From an uncultured Lachnospiraceae bacterium (GTDB taxonomy: Bacteria; Bacillota; Clostridia; Lachnospirales; Lachnospiraceae), in contig CANQCY010000005.1 of NCBI GenBank assembly GCA_947591245.1, forward strand, positions 1-64,000: 64,000 nucleotides of DNA, given 5' to 3'. The position numbers and the translations under genes were made by a program. Of the stretch, positions 27,179 to 36,489 are shown piece by piece. Each line of letters starts with the position of its first letter. Position 1 is the first letter of the stretch. Under the pieces are notes generated by a model that worked only from the letters and a program-made list of their open reading frames with translations, was not told the origin of the DNA and did no database searches.

Positions 27179-29053
27179 TTAATCCAGCTCGACAGCGCCC
27201 GTATACAGCTGATAGTATCTGCCTTTCATCTCCAGCAGCTGCTCGTGCGTTCCCCGCTCAATGATCTCTCCCTGCTCCAATACCATGATGCAGTCCGCAT
27301 TCCGCACTGTGGAAAGGCGATGGGCGATCACAAACGTCGTCCTGTTTTTCATAAGGCGTTCCATGCCGTGGTCGATATGCATCTCAGTCCTCGTATCGAC
27401 AGAGCTCGTCGCCTCATCCAGCACAAGAATCGGAGCTTTGGAAATGGCGGCGCGAGCAATGTTCAAAAGCTGCCGCTGTCCCTGACTCAGATTGATGCCA
27501 TCCCCTTCGAGCATCGTGTCATAACCGTCTTCCAAACGCATAATGAACGAGTGGGCGCTGGCAGTCCGCGCCGCCTGCTCAACCTCTTCATCCGTGGCAT
27601 CCGGACGGCCGTAACGTATATTTTCACGAACCGTTCCCGTAAATAAGTGCGTGTCCTGAAGAACCATGGCGATATTGCTGCGGAGGCTCTCCCTCTTATA
27701 ATTTCTTATGTCTATGCCGTCAATCGTGATGCTCCCCTCCTGAATGTCATAAAAGCGGTTCAAAAGGTTTGTAACCGTCGTCTTGCCCGCACCCGTGGAG
27801 CCGACAAACGCCACCTTTTGCCCGGCGTGCGCATACAGATCGATATGTTTGAGAATGACCTTATCCGGATTGTAGCCAAATGTCACATCCTTCATAATGA
27901 CTTCCCCTTTTATATCATCCATTGTACGGGCATCATCCGGGTCTTTCTCCTCCGGCTTTTCATCCATTACCTTAAATACCCTCTCGGCTCCCGCCAAAGC
28001 GGAAAAAATCGTATTGATCTGCATGGATATTTCATTAATCGGACGGCTGAACTGTCTGGAAAAATTGACGAACACGCTCAGATTCCCGACTGTCAGCTTT
28101 CCTGCGATACAAAACAGGCCGCCCACGCATGCTGTGATGCCATAGCTTACCTGACTCAGATTCCCCATGACCGGTCCCATTATTCCGCCGAAAAACTGTG
28201 CTTTTATCTGCTTATCCCGCAGATCATCATTATAATCTGAAAATTCTCGGATTGCGCGATCCTCATGGCAGAATACCTTGACCACCTTCTGCCCGCTCAC
28301 CGTTTCTTCTATATAGCCGTTCAGTTTTCCGAGCGCCTCCTGCTGCGCGCGATAATATTTTGAGCTTTTCTTCGCGATAAAGCCGCCCGCCTTAATCATC
28401 GCCGGCACCATAAGAAGCGTCAGAAGGGCAAGCCACACATTCATATACAGCATGACGGACAGCGTGCCTGCGATACTGATCGCTCCCGAAATCAGCTGAA
28501 TAATCGTATTATTCAGCATTTCTCCGATGGCGTCTACGTCGTTTGTGAAGCGGCTCATAATATCCCCGGTTGCATTTGTATCAAAATACCGTACCGGAAG
28601 CGTCTGTATATGGTCGAACAGATCCTTGCGGATCGTTCTGAGCGCCCGCTGCGAGACGCCGATCATAATACGCTGCTGAAGATACGTGGTAACAATACCC
28701 GTCGCATAAACGACAGCCATGCATGCAATTCCCGTCAAAAGCGCCGCCAGTCCTTCCTGAATCAAATCATCTGCGTTGGCGGGATTTGCCGATAACCTTT
28801 TACATGTATCCGCCACGCCGTCAATGACCGGAGAAAGCAAATACGAACCCGCGATCATCGTCGCGCTGGAAATAATCGCACATACTAACGCAATAAGCGC
28901 TTTCACCTTATCCCTTCCCACATAGGACAACAGGCGCGCGATTGCCTGTTTTGTATCCTTCGGTTTTCCTCCCATCATACCCCTGCCGCGTCTGCCCGGA
29001 CCCGGCCGTCCCATCATCGGCGGCCTGCCCTGCGGTCTCCTTTCTCCACTCAT
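27179..29053 (-). CDS. ABC exporter half-transporter (second subunit)
   Basis: A 624-residue fusion of an ABC type-1 exporter membrane domain (six helices, about 45-345) and an ATPase. It has Walker A GSTGAGKTT, signature LSQGQRQLL, Walker B PILVLDEATSSVD and switch His in VIAHRLST. The first 35 residues are unusually rich in Gly, Arg, Met and Pro (RRPQGRPPMMGRPGPGRRGR), cytosolic and probably disordered. It overlaps the end of the other half-transporter by 4 bases (ATGA), the usual arrangement for a heterodimeric multidrug or peptide exporter. Substrate unknown. Confidence 0.9.
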   Translation of the reverse strand: MSGERRPQGRPPMMGRPGPGRRGRGMMGGKPKDTKQAIARLLSYVGRDKVKALIALVCAIISSATMIAGSYLLSPVIDGVADTCKRLSANPANADDLIQEGLAALLTGIACMAVVYATGIVTTYLQQRIMIGVSQRALRTIRKDLFDHIQTLPVRYFDTNATGDIMSRFTNDVDAIGEMLNNTIIQLISGAISIAGTLSVMLYMNVWLALLTLLMVPAMIKAGGFIAKKSSKYYRAQQEALGKLNGYIEETVSGQKVVKVFCHEDRAIREFSDYNDDLRDKQIKAQFFGGIMGPVMGNLSQVSYGITACVGGLFCIAGKLTVGNLSVFVNFSRQFSRPINEISMQINTIFSALAGAERVFKVMDEKPEEKDPDDARTMDDIKGEVIMKDVTFGYNPDKVILKHIDLYAHAGQKVAFVGSTGAGKTTVTNLLNRFYDIQEGSITIDGIDIRNYKRESLRSNIAMVLQDTHLFTGTVRENIRYGRPDATDEEVEQAARTASAHSFIMRLEDGYDTMLEGDGINLSQGQRQLLNIARAAISKAPILVLDEATSSVDTRTEMHIDHGMERLMKNRTTFVIAHRLSTVRNADCIMVLEQGEIIERGTHEQLLEMKGRYYQLYTGAVELD

Positions 29054-30792
29054 GCCGGCACCCCCTCATCTTTACCTTTCTGCGAATAGTAAATTTCCCG
29101 ATACTGCTCGCAGTTATCCATCAGCTCCTTGTGAGTACCCTGTCCCACGATCTCTCCCTCATCCAGTACCAGGATTCGGTCGGAACTCTCCACAGAAGAG
29201 ATGCGCTGTGCAATAATAAGCTTGGTCGTATCTTTCAGCGCCGTCGAAAAACTCTTTCTGATCTCCGCCTCAGTCGCCGTATCCACTGCGCTCGTGCTGT
29301 CATCCAAAATCAATATCTTCGGCTTTTTCAGCAATGCCCTTGCGATACAGAGCCGCTGCTTCTGGCCGCCCGACACATTGACGCCTCCCTGACCAAGCTC
29401 TGTGTTATAGCCCTCTGTAAATCCTCTCACAAAAGCATCCGCCTGTGCATACCGCGCCATCTCATACACCTGCTCATCCCCGGCGGTCTCATCCCCCCAC
29501 CTGAGATTATCCATGATTGTGCCGGAAAACAGCGTGTTTTTCTGCAAAACCATGGCAACCCCGTCACGAAGATTCTTAAGCGAATATTGCCTGACATCCA
29601 CGCCGTCTACCAATACCTGCCCCTCGTCCACATCATACAGCCGCGGAATCAGCTGTACGAGAGAGCTCTTCCCGGAACCGGTAGAACCGATGATACCGAT
29701 CGTCTCCCCGGCATTTGCGTGGAATGAAATATGTTTCAGCACATTGCTGCTATGTTTTTTATAATAGCGGAAACTCACATCCCTAAACTCGATCTCTCCT
29801 TTTTGCACGAGTCGTTCCTTCTGCCCCGCCTCGTTATCATTGAGATCGATTTTCGCAGTCAGCACCTGCTTTACCCTCTTAGAGGAAGCAAGCGCGCGGG
29901 AACCCTGAATCATAATCATCGCCACCATCATAAGCGACATCAGAATCTGCACGATATATGTCGTAAATGCCGTGAGGTCGCCTACCTGCATTTCCCCGTA
30001 AATGATCTGGTTTCCGCCAAACCAGACGACAGCCAGCGTTGCGATATTCATAGACAGCGTCATGATCGGCATTGTCAGAATCACAACCTTCAATGCCCGG
30101 AGGCTTCTATATTTCAATTCCTCATTTGCTTCATTAAATGTATCTTTCTCAAAATCATCCCGTACAAACGATTTCACGACTCGCACATTCGTGATATTTT
30201 CCTGAATCCGCGAATTGAGTTTATCGATTCTTGTCTGCATCACATCAAATCTCGGAAATGCCGTCCGGATAACCAAAATGATCGCAATGATCAAAAGCGG
30301 AATCACAACCCCCAGCACAAGCGCCAGCCGGGCATTCATTAAAATTGCCATAATGAGCCCGCCGATCAGCATGCCGGGTGCGCGCAGGAGCATCCTCAGT
30401 CCCATGCAGATGACATTCTGCATATTGGTAATATCGTTTGTCAGCCTTGTCACGAGGGAACCCGTTGAAAATTTTTCAATATTTGCAAAGGAAAATTTCT
30501 GTACTTTCGTGAACACGTCTTTTCTGAGCGACGCCGCAAAGCTTGCCGACGCCTTCACGGCGAAATAAGCGCCCAGCGTTCCGCCCGCCATCATGCACAA
30601 CGCCAGAATCACCATCATAATGCCCTTTGTGATCACATATCCGTTTCCGAAGCCATCCTGAATACCTTGGTTAATAATCATTGCCATCAGCTTAGGCATA
30701 AATACCTCGCCGATCACTTCCACTATCATAAAAATCGGTCCAAGAATAAACGCTGAAAGATACGGCATCACATATTTTTTGTAAATACCCAT
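29050..30792 (-). CDS. ABC exporter half-transporter (first subunit)
   Basis: A 580-residue half-transporter: six membrane helices (about 15-315), then an ATPase domain with Walker A GSTGSGKSS, signature VSGGQKQRL, Walker B ILILDDSTSAVD and H-loop position LIIAQRIS. The Walker B glutamate is Asp (LILDDS) and the switch histidine is Gln (AQRIS). This marks the degenerate ATP site of a heterodimeric exporter, with the partner subunit carrying the intact site. The ATG at 30792 is served by AAAGGAG 10 bases upstream; the GTG at 30801 lies too close to it. It directly follows the MarR gene. Confidence 0.9.
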   Translation of the reverse strand: MGIYKKYVMPYLSAFILGPIFMIVEVIGEVFMPKLMAMIINQGIQDGFGNGYVITKGIMMVILALCMMAGGTLGAYFAVKASASFAASLRKDVFTKVQKFSFANIEKFSTGSLVTRLTNDITNMQNVICMGLRMLLRAPGMLIGGLIMAILMNARLALVLGVVIPLLIIAIILVIRTAFPRFDVMQTRIDKLNSRIQENITNVRVVKSFVRDDFEKDTFNEANEELKYRSLRALKVVILTMPIMTLSMNIATLAVVWFGGNQIIYGEMQVGDLTAFTTYIVQILMSLMMVAMIMIQGSRALASSKRVKQVLTAKIDLNDNEAGQKERLVQKGEIEFRDVSFRYYKKHSSNVLKHISFHANAGETIGIIGSTGSGKSSLVQLIPRLYDVDEGQVLVDGVDVRQYSLKNLRDGVAMVLQKNTLFSGTIMDNLRWGDETAGDEQVYEMARYAQADAFVRGFTEGYNTELGQGGVNVSGGQKQRLCIARALLKKPKILILDDSTSAVDTATEAEIRKSFSTALKDTTKLIIAQRISSVESSDRILVLDEGEIVGQGTHKELMDNCEQYREIYYSQKGKDEGVPA

Positions 30793-30811
30793 ACGATCCA
30801 CACTCCTTTCT

Positions 30812-31240
30812 CTATTCTATTTCTGACAGGTTGTCATACATGCGTTTCAAATAATTGCTCAAAAGCTCCGTTTCCTCTTCTGAAAAATCTTTGACCGCCT
30901 GTTTATCAATATTTTCAAAAATCGCCCGGCTGCTCTCTACGATCTGCCTCCCCTTGCCGGTCAGCTGGATAAAATTTGCGCGGTTATCTGCCGCTTTCGC
31001 CTTCCGCTCGATATATCCGTCCTGCTCCAGCTTTTTGAGCGTTACCGCCACTGTGGCGGCGGAAATCTGCAGCATTTTCGCCAGCTCCAGCTGAGAATCA
31101 AATTCATGATTCGATAGCGTCATAAGCATTCTGTGCTGCGCCCGATGCAGTCCGGTCTTTCCTACAAGCCCCTCCGCCTTTCTCCGGTGCAGCTGGCTTA
31201 CTAATATCATCATTTTCATAGGGTTGTTCAACTCATTCAA
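30812..31240 (-). CDS. MarR-family transcriptional repressor of the ABC exporter operon
   Basis: A 142-residue winged-helix protein. Its DNA-binding core is LTLSNHEFDSQLELAKMLQI-type helices (HEFDSQLELAKMLQISAATV), with the recognition helix and wing LEQDGYIERKAKAADNRANF, which is typical MarR (DxR in the wing). Start: the frame is open to an ATG at 31294, but that would place an operator inside the gene and has no ribosome site. A TTG at 31240 has AGGAGGGG 5 bases upstream, so TTG is preferred. It is the first gene of the operon with both half-transporters. Two palindromes next to the promoter indicate autorepression relieved by an unknown ligand. Confidence 0.85.
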   Translation of the reverse strand: MNELNNPMKMMILVSQLHRRKAEGLVGKTGLHRAQHRMLMTLSNHEFDSQLELAKMLQISAATVAVTLKKLEQDGYIERKAKAADNRANFIQLTGKGRQIVESSRAIFENIDKQAVKDFSEEETELLSNYLKRMYDNLSEIE

Positions 31241-31267
31241 AGAATCCCCTCCTAACAACACAAAATA

Positions 31268-31281
31268 GTTAGCAAGCCAAT
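31268..31281. promoter_or_regulatory. Second, imperfect MarR operator half-matched to site 1
   Basis: GTTAGCAAGCCAAT repeats the operator at 31299-31312 with one arm degenerate. The two sites are centred 31 bp apart (about three helical turns), in the leader before the TTG start. Confidence 0.55.
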
Positions 31282-31298
31282 CATTAACATCCAAACCG

Positions 31299-31312
31299 TT
31301 AGCTTGCTAACT
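31299..31312. promoter_or_regulatory. Perfect palindromic MarR operator at the transcription start
   Basis: GTTAGCTTGCTAAC is a 6-2-6 palindrome directly downstream of the -10 box at 31317-31322, covering the expected transcription start. The longer arms 31266-31277 and 31302-31313 are also perfect complements, so both sites belong to one regulatory region. Confidence 0.7.
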
Positions 31313-31316
31313 ATTC

Positions 31317-31344
31317 ATTATACACATATGCTTTTATTTGTCAA
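31317..31344 (-). promoter_or_regulatory. Consensus promoter of the MarR-ABC operon
   Basis: TTGACA (31344-31339) and TATAAT (31322-31317) on the minus strand are 16 bases apart. Both boxes are perfect, which fits a strong promoter held off by the repressor. Confidence 0.8.
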
Positions 31345-31431
31345 CCCCGTAAAAGTCACGCGAGGGCAGGCGCTCCGCCAAAGGCGGATGAAAGGCGCGC
31401 ACACGTCTCATACAGCGCCGGATTGCCCCGG

Positions 31432-32868
31432 TTACATACGGTTGTACAGATCCTCATATTTTCTCGCAGAATTTGCCCACGAGAAATCCTTTGCCATTCC
31501 ACGGTCAATAATCTTATTCCAATCGCGTTTCTTTTCATAATACACGTATTTTGCATATCGGATCGTGTTCAGCATCTCATGCGCATTGTAATTTGCAAAC
31601 GAGAATCCCGTTCCCGTATTCTCGTACTCATTGTACGGTTCCACCGTATCCTTCAGTCCTCCGGTCTCGCGCACGATCGGCACCGTTCCGTAACGGAGGC
31701 TCATAAGCTGGCTCAGCCCGCACGGTTCAAAGAGCGACGGCATGAGGAATGCATCACAGGACGCATAAATCTTATGCGATCTCTCATTGGAATAAAAGAT
31801 ATTTGCCGACACCCTCTCCGGATATTTCCACGCAAAATGGCGGAATAAATGCTCATATTTCTCTTCCCCGGTTCCGAGAACGACAAGCTGCGTATCCTCA
31901 GAACAGATTTCTTCTATCACATAGTCGATCAGGTCAAAACCTTTCTGATCCGTCAGGCGGGACACGATGCCAATCATAAACTTCCTGTCGTCCTGCGCCA
32001 GGCCAAGTTCCCTCTGCAACGCCCTCTTATTCTTTACTTTCTCCTTGCGGAACGTTCTCGCATCGTAGTGCGCCACAATGAGCGGATCTGTTTTCGGGTT
32101 GTACTCATCATAATCCAGACCGTTTACGATACCGGTCAGGCATCCGGCCTTTGCATTGATCAAGCCATCCAGTTTCTCACCATAAAACGGCGTCCGTATC
32201 TCCTCTGCGTATGTATCGCTGACAGTAGTGATCTGATCTGCATATACAAGACCGCCCTTCAAATAATTCGCATCGCCATAGGCCTCAAGCTTATCCGGCG
32301 TAAAATAATATGCATCCAGTCCGGCGGTGTCCATCACCGTTTTTTTGTCCCATATCCCCTGAAATTTCAAGTTATGAATGGTCATAATCGACTTTATCCC
32401 ACGGAAAAATTCTCCCTGCTGGAACGAATCTTTCAAATATACCGGTATCAAGCCGGTCTGCCAGTCGTGACAGTGGATAATGTCCGGACGGAAATCGATA
32501 AGCGGAAGCGAAGACAACGCTGCTTTTCCGAAAAACGCAAACTTCTCAATGTCCTGATATATTTCGCCATATGGCGTATTCCCGCTGAAATAAAACTCAT
32601 TATCCAGAAAATAAAACGTCACCCCGCCATAGTCCAGCCGGAAAATGCCTACATACTGTTTTCTCCATGCCAGTTCAAGATAAAAGTGCGTGATAAACTG
32701 CATCTGGTTTTTATATTCCTCTGGTATCGCCGTATATTTCGGCATCATGACTCTTACATCAAATTTATCTTTGTTGAAATACTTCGGCAGCGAGCCAACA
32801 ACATCAGCTAGTCCGCCGGTTTTAATAAATGGTACGCATTCAGAAGCTGCAAATAAAACCTTTTTCAT
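31432..32868 (-). CDS. glgA: Glycogen synthase (ADP-glucose type)
   Basis: A 478-residue GT5 enzyme that extends alpha-1,4-glucan from ADP-glucose. The N-terminal KVLFAASECVPFIKTGGLADVVGSLP holds the ADP-glucose-binding KxGGL motif. DIIHCHDWQTGLIPVYLK, IMTIHNLKFQG and the C-terminal Rossmann domain with GIVSRLTDQKGFDLI and FLMPSLFEPCGLSQLMSLRYGTVPIVRETGGLKDTV, including the catalytic E-x7-E region, follow. Full length. The glgB gene lies elsewhere in the window (40576-42900) and no glgC/D is present here, so the glycogen genes are split. Confidence 0.96.
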   Translation of the reverse strand: MKKVLFAASECVPFIKTGGLADVVGSLPKYFNKDKFDVRVMMPKYTAIPEEYKNQMQFITHFYLELAWRKQYVGIFRLDYGGVTFYFLDNEFYFSGNTPYGEIYQDIEKFAFFGKAALSSLPLIDFRPDIIHCHDWQTGLIPVYLKDSFQQGEFFRGIKSIMTIHNLKFQGIWDKKTVMDTAGLDAYYFTPDKLEAYGDANYLKGGLVYADQITTVSDTYAEEIRTPFYGEKLDGLINAKAGCLTGIVNGLDYDEYNPKTDPLIVAHYDARTFRKEKVKNKRALQRELGLAQDDRKFMIGIVSRLTDQKGFDLIDYVIEEICSEDTQLVVLGTGEEKYEHLFRHFAWKYPERVSANIFYSNERSHKIYASCDAFLMPSLFEPCGLSQLMSLRYGTVPIVRETGGLKDTVEPYNEYENTGTGFSFANYNAHEMLNTIRYAKYVYYEKKRDWNKIIDRGMAKDFSWANSARKYEDLYNRM

Positions 32869-32954
32869 GTTTTTCCCTCCGTTCTAATGTATTACCGCAA
32901 GAAATTCCTATTTCTAGTATACACTATTTGCAAGGGATATAAAAGCACTTTTTT

Positions 32955-33791
32955 TCATTTGCGGAAATATTTTTCTACCGCCTCAAGCCCCTTATATAAT
33001 CCGGTTGCCACAATGCAGAGGATCACGATGCTCAGCATAACATAATCCAGCTTAAACACCTGGCTTCCGTATACGATCAAATAACCAAGTCCCGCATTGG
33101 CGGCGAGAAATTCCCCGATAATGACGCCAACCAGAGACAGGCCGATATTTACTTTCATATTGCTCAGGATCGTATGGATATTGCCGGGCAGCACTATATA
33201 CCGCAGGATATCCAGGCGCCCGCCTCCGAGCGTATGAATCAGCTTTATCTTTTCTTCTTCCACGGAACAAAACGCCGTATAGAGCGTGATTATGCTGCCA
33301 AATACCGCCACGGACACCGCCGCCACGATAATCGTTTTCATGTTATTGCCGAGCCATACGATAAATACCGGGGCGAGAGCCGTTTTGGGCAGGCTGTTCA
33401 ACACGACCAGGTATGGCTCGCAAACCTCTGCTACCGTATGATTCCACCAGAGAAAAACCGCAATCGCAATTCCCAAAAACATAATGAAAAAAAAGCTCAG
33501 AAACGTCTCCAGCAATGTAACCCCAATATGATAAAATATGCTTCCATCCGCCGACAGATTGACAAAACATGCCGCCATCCTCGACGGACTGCTGAATATG
33601 AACGGATCGACAAGTCCCGCTCTCGTGGCAAGCTCCCACGCGGCGATAAGAAAAATAAATATGCCCGTCTGCAAAAACCGCACTTTTCGACTGCGGCGGA
33701 TATAAGACCGGATAAATTCTTTTTGTTTTTCCGAGCACTCTTTCGTGAGACTCCGTTTCAATTCCCGGATGGGTCTTTTACTTTCCACCAT
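32955..33791 (-). CDS. NitT/TauT-type ABC transporter permease
   Basis: A 278-residue permease with six helices and the family's cytoplasmic EAA-like loop (IHTLGGGRLDILRYIVLPGNIHTILSNMKVNIGLSLVGVI). It also has LNSLPKTALAPVFIVWLG, typical of SsuC/TauC/ThiX-type permeases. An unusually long basic N-terminal tail (1-38) precedes the first helix. It overlaps the ATPase gene by 14 bases. No substrate-binding protein gene is nearby, so the substrate (sulfonate, nitrate, pyrimidine precursor or other) cannot be told. Confidence 0.87.
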   Translation of the reverse strand: MVESKRPIRELKRSLTKECSEKQKEFIRSYIRRSRKVRFLQTGIFIFLIAAWELATRAGLVDPFIFSSPSRMAACFVNLSADGSIFYHIGVTLLETFLSFFFIMFLGIAIAVFLWWNHTVAEVCEPYLVVLNSLPKTALAPVFIVWLGNNMKTIIVAAVSVAVFGSIITLYTAFCSVEEEKIKLIHTLGGGRLDILRYIVLPGNIHTILSNMKVNIGLSLVGVIIGEFLAANAGLGYLIVYGSQVFKLDYVMLSIVILCIVATGLYKGLEAVEKYFRK

Positions 33792-34551
33792 TCAATTCCT
33801 CCCATATTTCATTAAAATAGTCATGAAATTCCGGTGCGCTTCTCGCCTTAAACGGGGTTATCTCATCTTCAAATGTCAGCCGTATCGGTATCTCCTTTTT
33901 CAGAGACGCCGGACGCTGCGTAAGCACGAGCACGCGGTCGCCCATGCTGATCGCCTCCGAGATGTCATGCGTGATCAGTATCGCCGTCTTTTTTTCTCTT
34001 TTAATGATTTTCCAAATATCGTCCGATACCTCCAGCCTCGTCTGGTAATCCAGCGCTGAAAACGGCTCATCCAAAAGAAGCAGATCCGGTTCCATCAAAA
34101 GGGTTCGGATCAGCGCCACGCGCTGCCGCATGCCGCCGGACAGCTCCGAGGGTTTCGCATGGTCAAAGGAAACCAGCCCGTATGTTTCAAACAAATGGTT
34201 TAACAGCATGAGTTTGTCTTTGTTATCCGACTTCTTCTGTATGGCAAGGCCGAGCGCAGCATTCTGGTACGTATCTTTCCATTCCAAAAGATGATCGCGC
34301 TGCAGCATATATCCAATATTAATTCCTGATTTTTTCCGCTCTTCATTTTCAAATAATATGCTGCCGCCATCCGGTTCAATCAGTCCGGCAATAATTGACA
34401 AGAGGGTCGATTTTCCACAGCCGCTTGGCCCGACGACAGCCAGAAACTCCCCATCTTTTACCTGAAAACTGAGGTCGTCAATCGCAAGCGTTTCCCCATA
34501 CACGCTATGGTACGAATAAGAAATATGGTCAAATGACAATATATCGCCCAT
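33778..34551 (-). CDS. NitT/TauT-type ABC transporter ATP-binding protein
   Basis: A 257-residue ATPase: Walker A VGPSGCGKSTLL, Q-loop GYMLQRDHLLEWK, signature LSGGMRQRVALIRTL, Walker B LLLLDEPFSALD and H-loop LITHDISEAI, all intact. The ATG at 34551 (MGDILSFDHISYSYHS) is chosen because GGGGGA precedes it; the frame extends to 34617 without a site. It is the first gene of the two-gene transporter unit, divergent from the dehydrogenase gene. Confidence 0.9.
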   Translation of the reverse strand: MGDILSFDHISYSYHSVYGETLAIDDLSFQVKDGEFLAVVGPSGCGKSTLLSIIAGLIEPDGGSILFENEERKKSGINIGYMLQRDHLLEWKDTYQNAALGLAIQKKSDNKDKLMLLNHLFETYGLVSFDHAKPSELSGGMRQRVALIRTLLMEPDLLLLDEPFSALDYQTRLEVSDDIWKIIKREKKTAILITHDISEAISMGDRVLVLTQRPASLKKEIPIRLTFEDEITPFKARSAPEFHDYFNEIWEELNGGK

Positions 34552-34756
34552 AAAATCCCCCAAATACTTTATGCACGTCTTAACTTTAATGTATGAAATT
34601 TTTGTCTGAATGTGCATATTTCGACCGCTTTTCGCCGCAATAAGCCGAAACCGCCTGAAAAAGCGGGCGTCGGACGCAGGAATAATATTGCGCGCGAAGG
34701 GAAATGCTCTTACCTATAAAAAGAATATTGCTTTGCGCATGCAAAAGGAGGAATAC

Positions 34757-35737
34757 ATGAAAAAAATTGCTTTTTTCGATACGAAACCATATGATAAAAT
34801 CTGGTTTGACGAGTACAATGAACAATTTGAACTTGACTATTTTGAAGGAAAATTAAACCGCAAGACATGCAGGCTGCTCAGAGGATACGACGGCGTAATC
34901 GCCTTTGTCAATGACGACATTGATGAAAACGTGATCGACACAATGTACGAAGAGAAAGTTCCGGTACTTGCCATGCGCTGCTCCGGCTACAACAACGTAG
35001 ATATAAAAGCAGCGAAGGGCAAAGTAAAGGTTCTTCGCGTCCCCGCATACTCTCCCTATGCAGTAGCGGAACACGCGATGGCGCTCCTGCTGACATTGAA
35101 CCGCAAAATCCACAAGGCTTATATCCGCACGCGTGATTTTAATTTCAGCCTGAACCGGCTGATCGGTTTTGACATTCACGGCAAGACGGTCGGCATCATC
35201 GGCACCGGACAGATCGGACAGGTTTTCGCCAGCATCTGCAGGGGCTTTGGCGCGGACGTCATCGGTTACGACCTCTATCCGTCTGAAAAAAGCGGCATCA
35301 ACTATGTTGATCTGAACGCCTTATTTCAAAAAAGCGACATCATCTCGCTGCACTGTCCGCTGACAAAAGAAACGCACCATCTGATCAACAAGGACTCCAT
35401 CGCCATGATGAAAAAGGGCGTATATATCATAAATACGTCGCGCGGCAGCCTGATCGAAAGCCAGGCTCTCTTAGACGGCCTGACCTCCGGCAGAGTGGGC
35501 GCCGCCGGACTCGACGTCTACGAGGAAGAATCCGATTTGTTTTACGAAGATCATTCCAATTTGGTCATCAAAGACGACATCCTCTCCATTCTCGTGTCGA
35601 GACCGAATGTCATCATCACCTCGCATCAGGCGTTTCTGACCGAAGAAGCATTAAAAAGCATCGCAAACATCACGCTGTCCAACTTGAGCGAATATTTCCA
35701 AACCGGCAGCTGTTCAAATGAAATAACTGATCCGTAA
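34757..35737 (+). CDS. ldhA: D-lactate dehydrogenase (D-2-hydroxyacid dehydrogenase)
   Basis: A 326-residue NAD-dependent enzyme that reduces pyruvate to D-lactate. The substrate domain has AMRCSGYNNVDIKAA and VPAYSPYAVAEHAMALLLTLNRK. The NAD domain has TVGIIGTGQIGQVFASICRGFG, INTSRGSLIESQALLDGL with the catalytic Arg region, GLDVYEEE with the acidic partner, and the catalytic His in ITSHQAFLTEEAL. The closest class by pattern is the LdhA/VanH branch. AAAAGGAGG lies 7 bases before the ATG at 34757. No Rex box was recognised in the divergent gap. It ends 5 bases from recO, which is on the other strand. Confidence 0.92.
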   Translation: MKKIAFFDTKPYDKIWFDEYNEQFELDYFEGKLNRKTCRLLRGYDGVIAFVNDDIDENVIDTMYEEKVPVLAMRCSGYNNVDIKAAKGKVKVLRVPAYSPYAVAEHAMALLLTLNRKIHKAYIRTRDFNFSLNRLIGFDIHGKTVGIIGTGQIGQVFASICRGFGADVIGYDLYPSEKSGINYVDLNALFQKSDIISLHCPLTKETHHLINKDSIAMMKKGVYIINTSRGSLIESQALLDGLTSGRVGAAGLDVYEEESDLFYEDHSNLVIKDDILSILVSRPNVIITSHQAFLTEEALKSIANITLSNLSEYFQTGSCSNEITDP

Positions 35738-35742
35738 AAGCA

Positions 35743-36489
35743 TTACAGCGTGTCAAGAATGGCTCTGGACGGAAACTCCTGATCCGTCTTCTGCGAAAAG
35801 TAACCGGCGACCACCTGATCCAACTCCCTGCATACCTTCTCCGACACGGTAAATGTATACAGCGTTTCGATCGGGGAGGCCGCGATCCGCTGCAGCGTAT
35901 ACGCCGTCGTTCCCGTGATCGAAACCGCTCCCTTCCCATTGTAGGGCGCTTTCTCATAGCACTCGCCGCACAATAACCCCGATTCCTGCTGCGAAAAATA
36001 AACCAGCCCCTGTTTGCAGCCGCAGCCGATACACGCAAATAAACGGGGGGCTTCCCCGTTCACGGCAATCATCTTAAATTCATAAATCGTCTTTACGAGG
36101 CCGCGGGGCAAAGAGGGAACTTTTAACGCCCGGAGAGACTGGTATAATAGCTTGAGAGCTTCTCTTCCGTCCAAATTTTCCCTCGTAAAATAATCCGCCA
36201 CTTCACAAAAATACATCCCCATATAGATATCTTCCAATTCTTCCCGCAATTCAGAAAAGTAATTACTCACTTCCACAGACGATACCGAATAGGAATCCCT
36301 TCCGACGAAAAGCGTAAATTCCCCGAACGTAAAGGGTTCTGCAGCCGCCAGAAGAGAACTTCTCGGTCTTCTGGCGCCCCTTGCGAAGGCAGATATTTTC
36401 CCGCATTCCTTCGTGAGTATGACAAGCCGTTTGTCATACTCACCAACCGGCGTGCCTGATAGCACCATCCCCGTCACTTTTTTCTGCAT
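35743..36489 (-). CDS. recO: DNA repair protein RecO
   Basis: A 248-residue protein of the RecFOR pathway, which anneals DNA and loads RecA. The N-terminal OB fold begins VTGMVLSGTPVGEYDKRLVILTKECGKISAFARGARRPRS. A helical domain follows, with a Cys4 zinc site (CIGCGCKQG ... LLCGECY). The ATG at 36489 (MQKKVTGMVLSG) is the family N-terminus; a longer frame to 36558 reads through the small gene upstream. It overlaps the small YqzL-like gene by 50 bases in another frame. Confidence 0.93.
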   Translation of the reverse strand: MQKKVTGMVLSGTPVGEYDKRLVILTKECGKISAFARGARRPRSSLLAAAEPFTFGEFTLFVGRDSYSVSSVEVSNYFSELREELEDIYMGMYFCEVADYFTRENLDGREALKLLYQSLRALKVPSLPRGLVKTIYEFKMIAVNGEAPRLFACIGCGCKQGLVYFSQQESGLLCGECYEKAPYNGKGAVSITGTTAYTLQRIAASPIETLYTFTVSEKVCRELDQVVAGYFSQKTDQEFPSRAILDTL

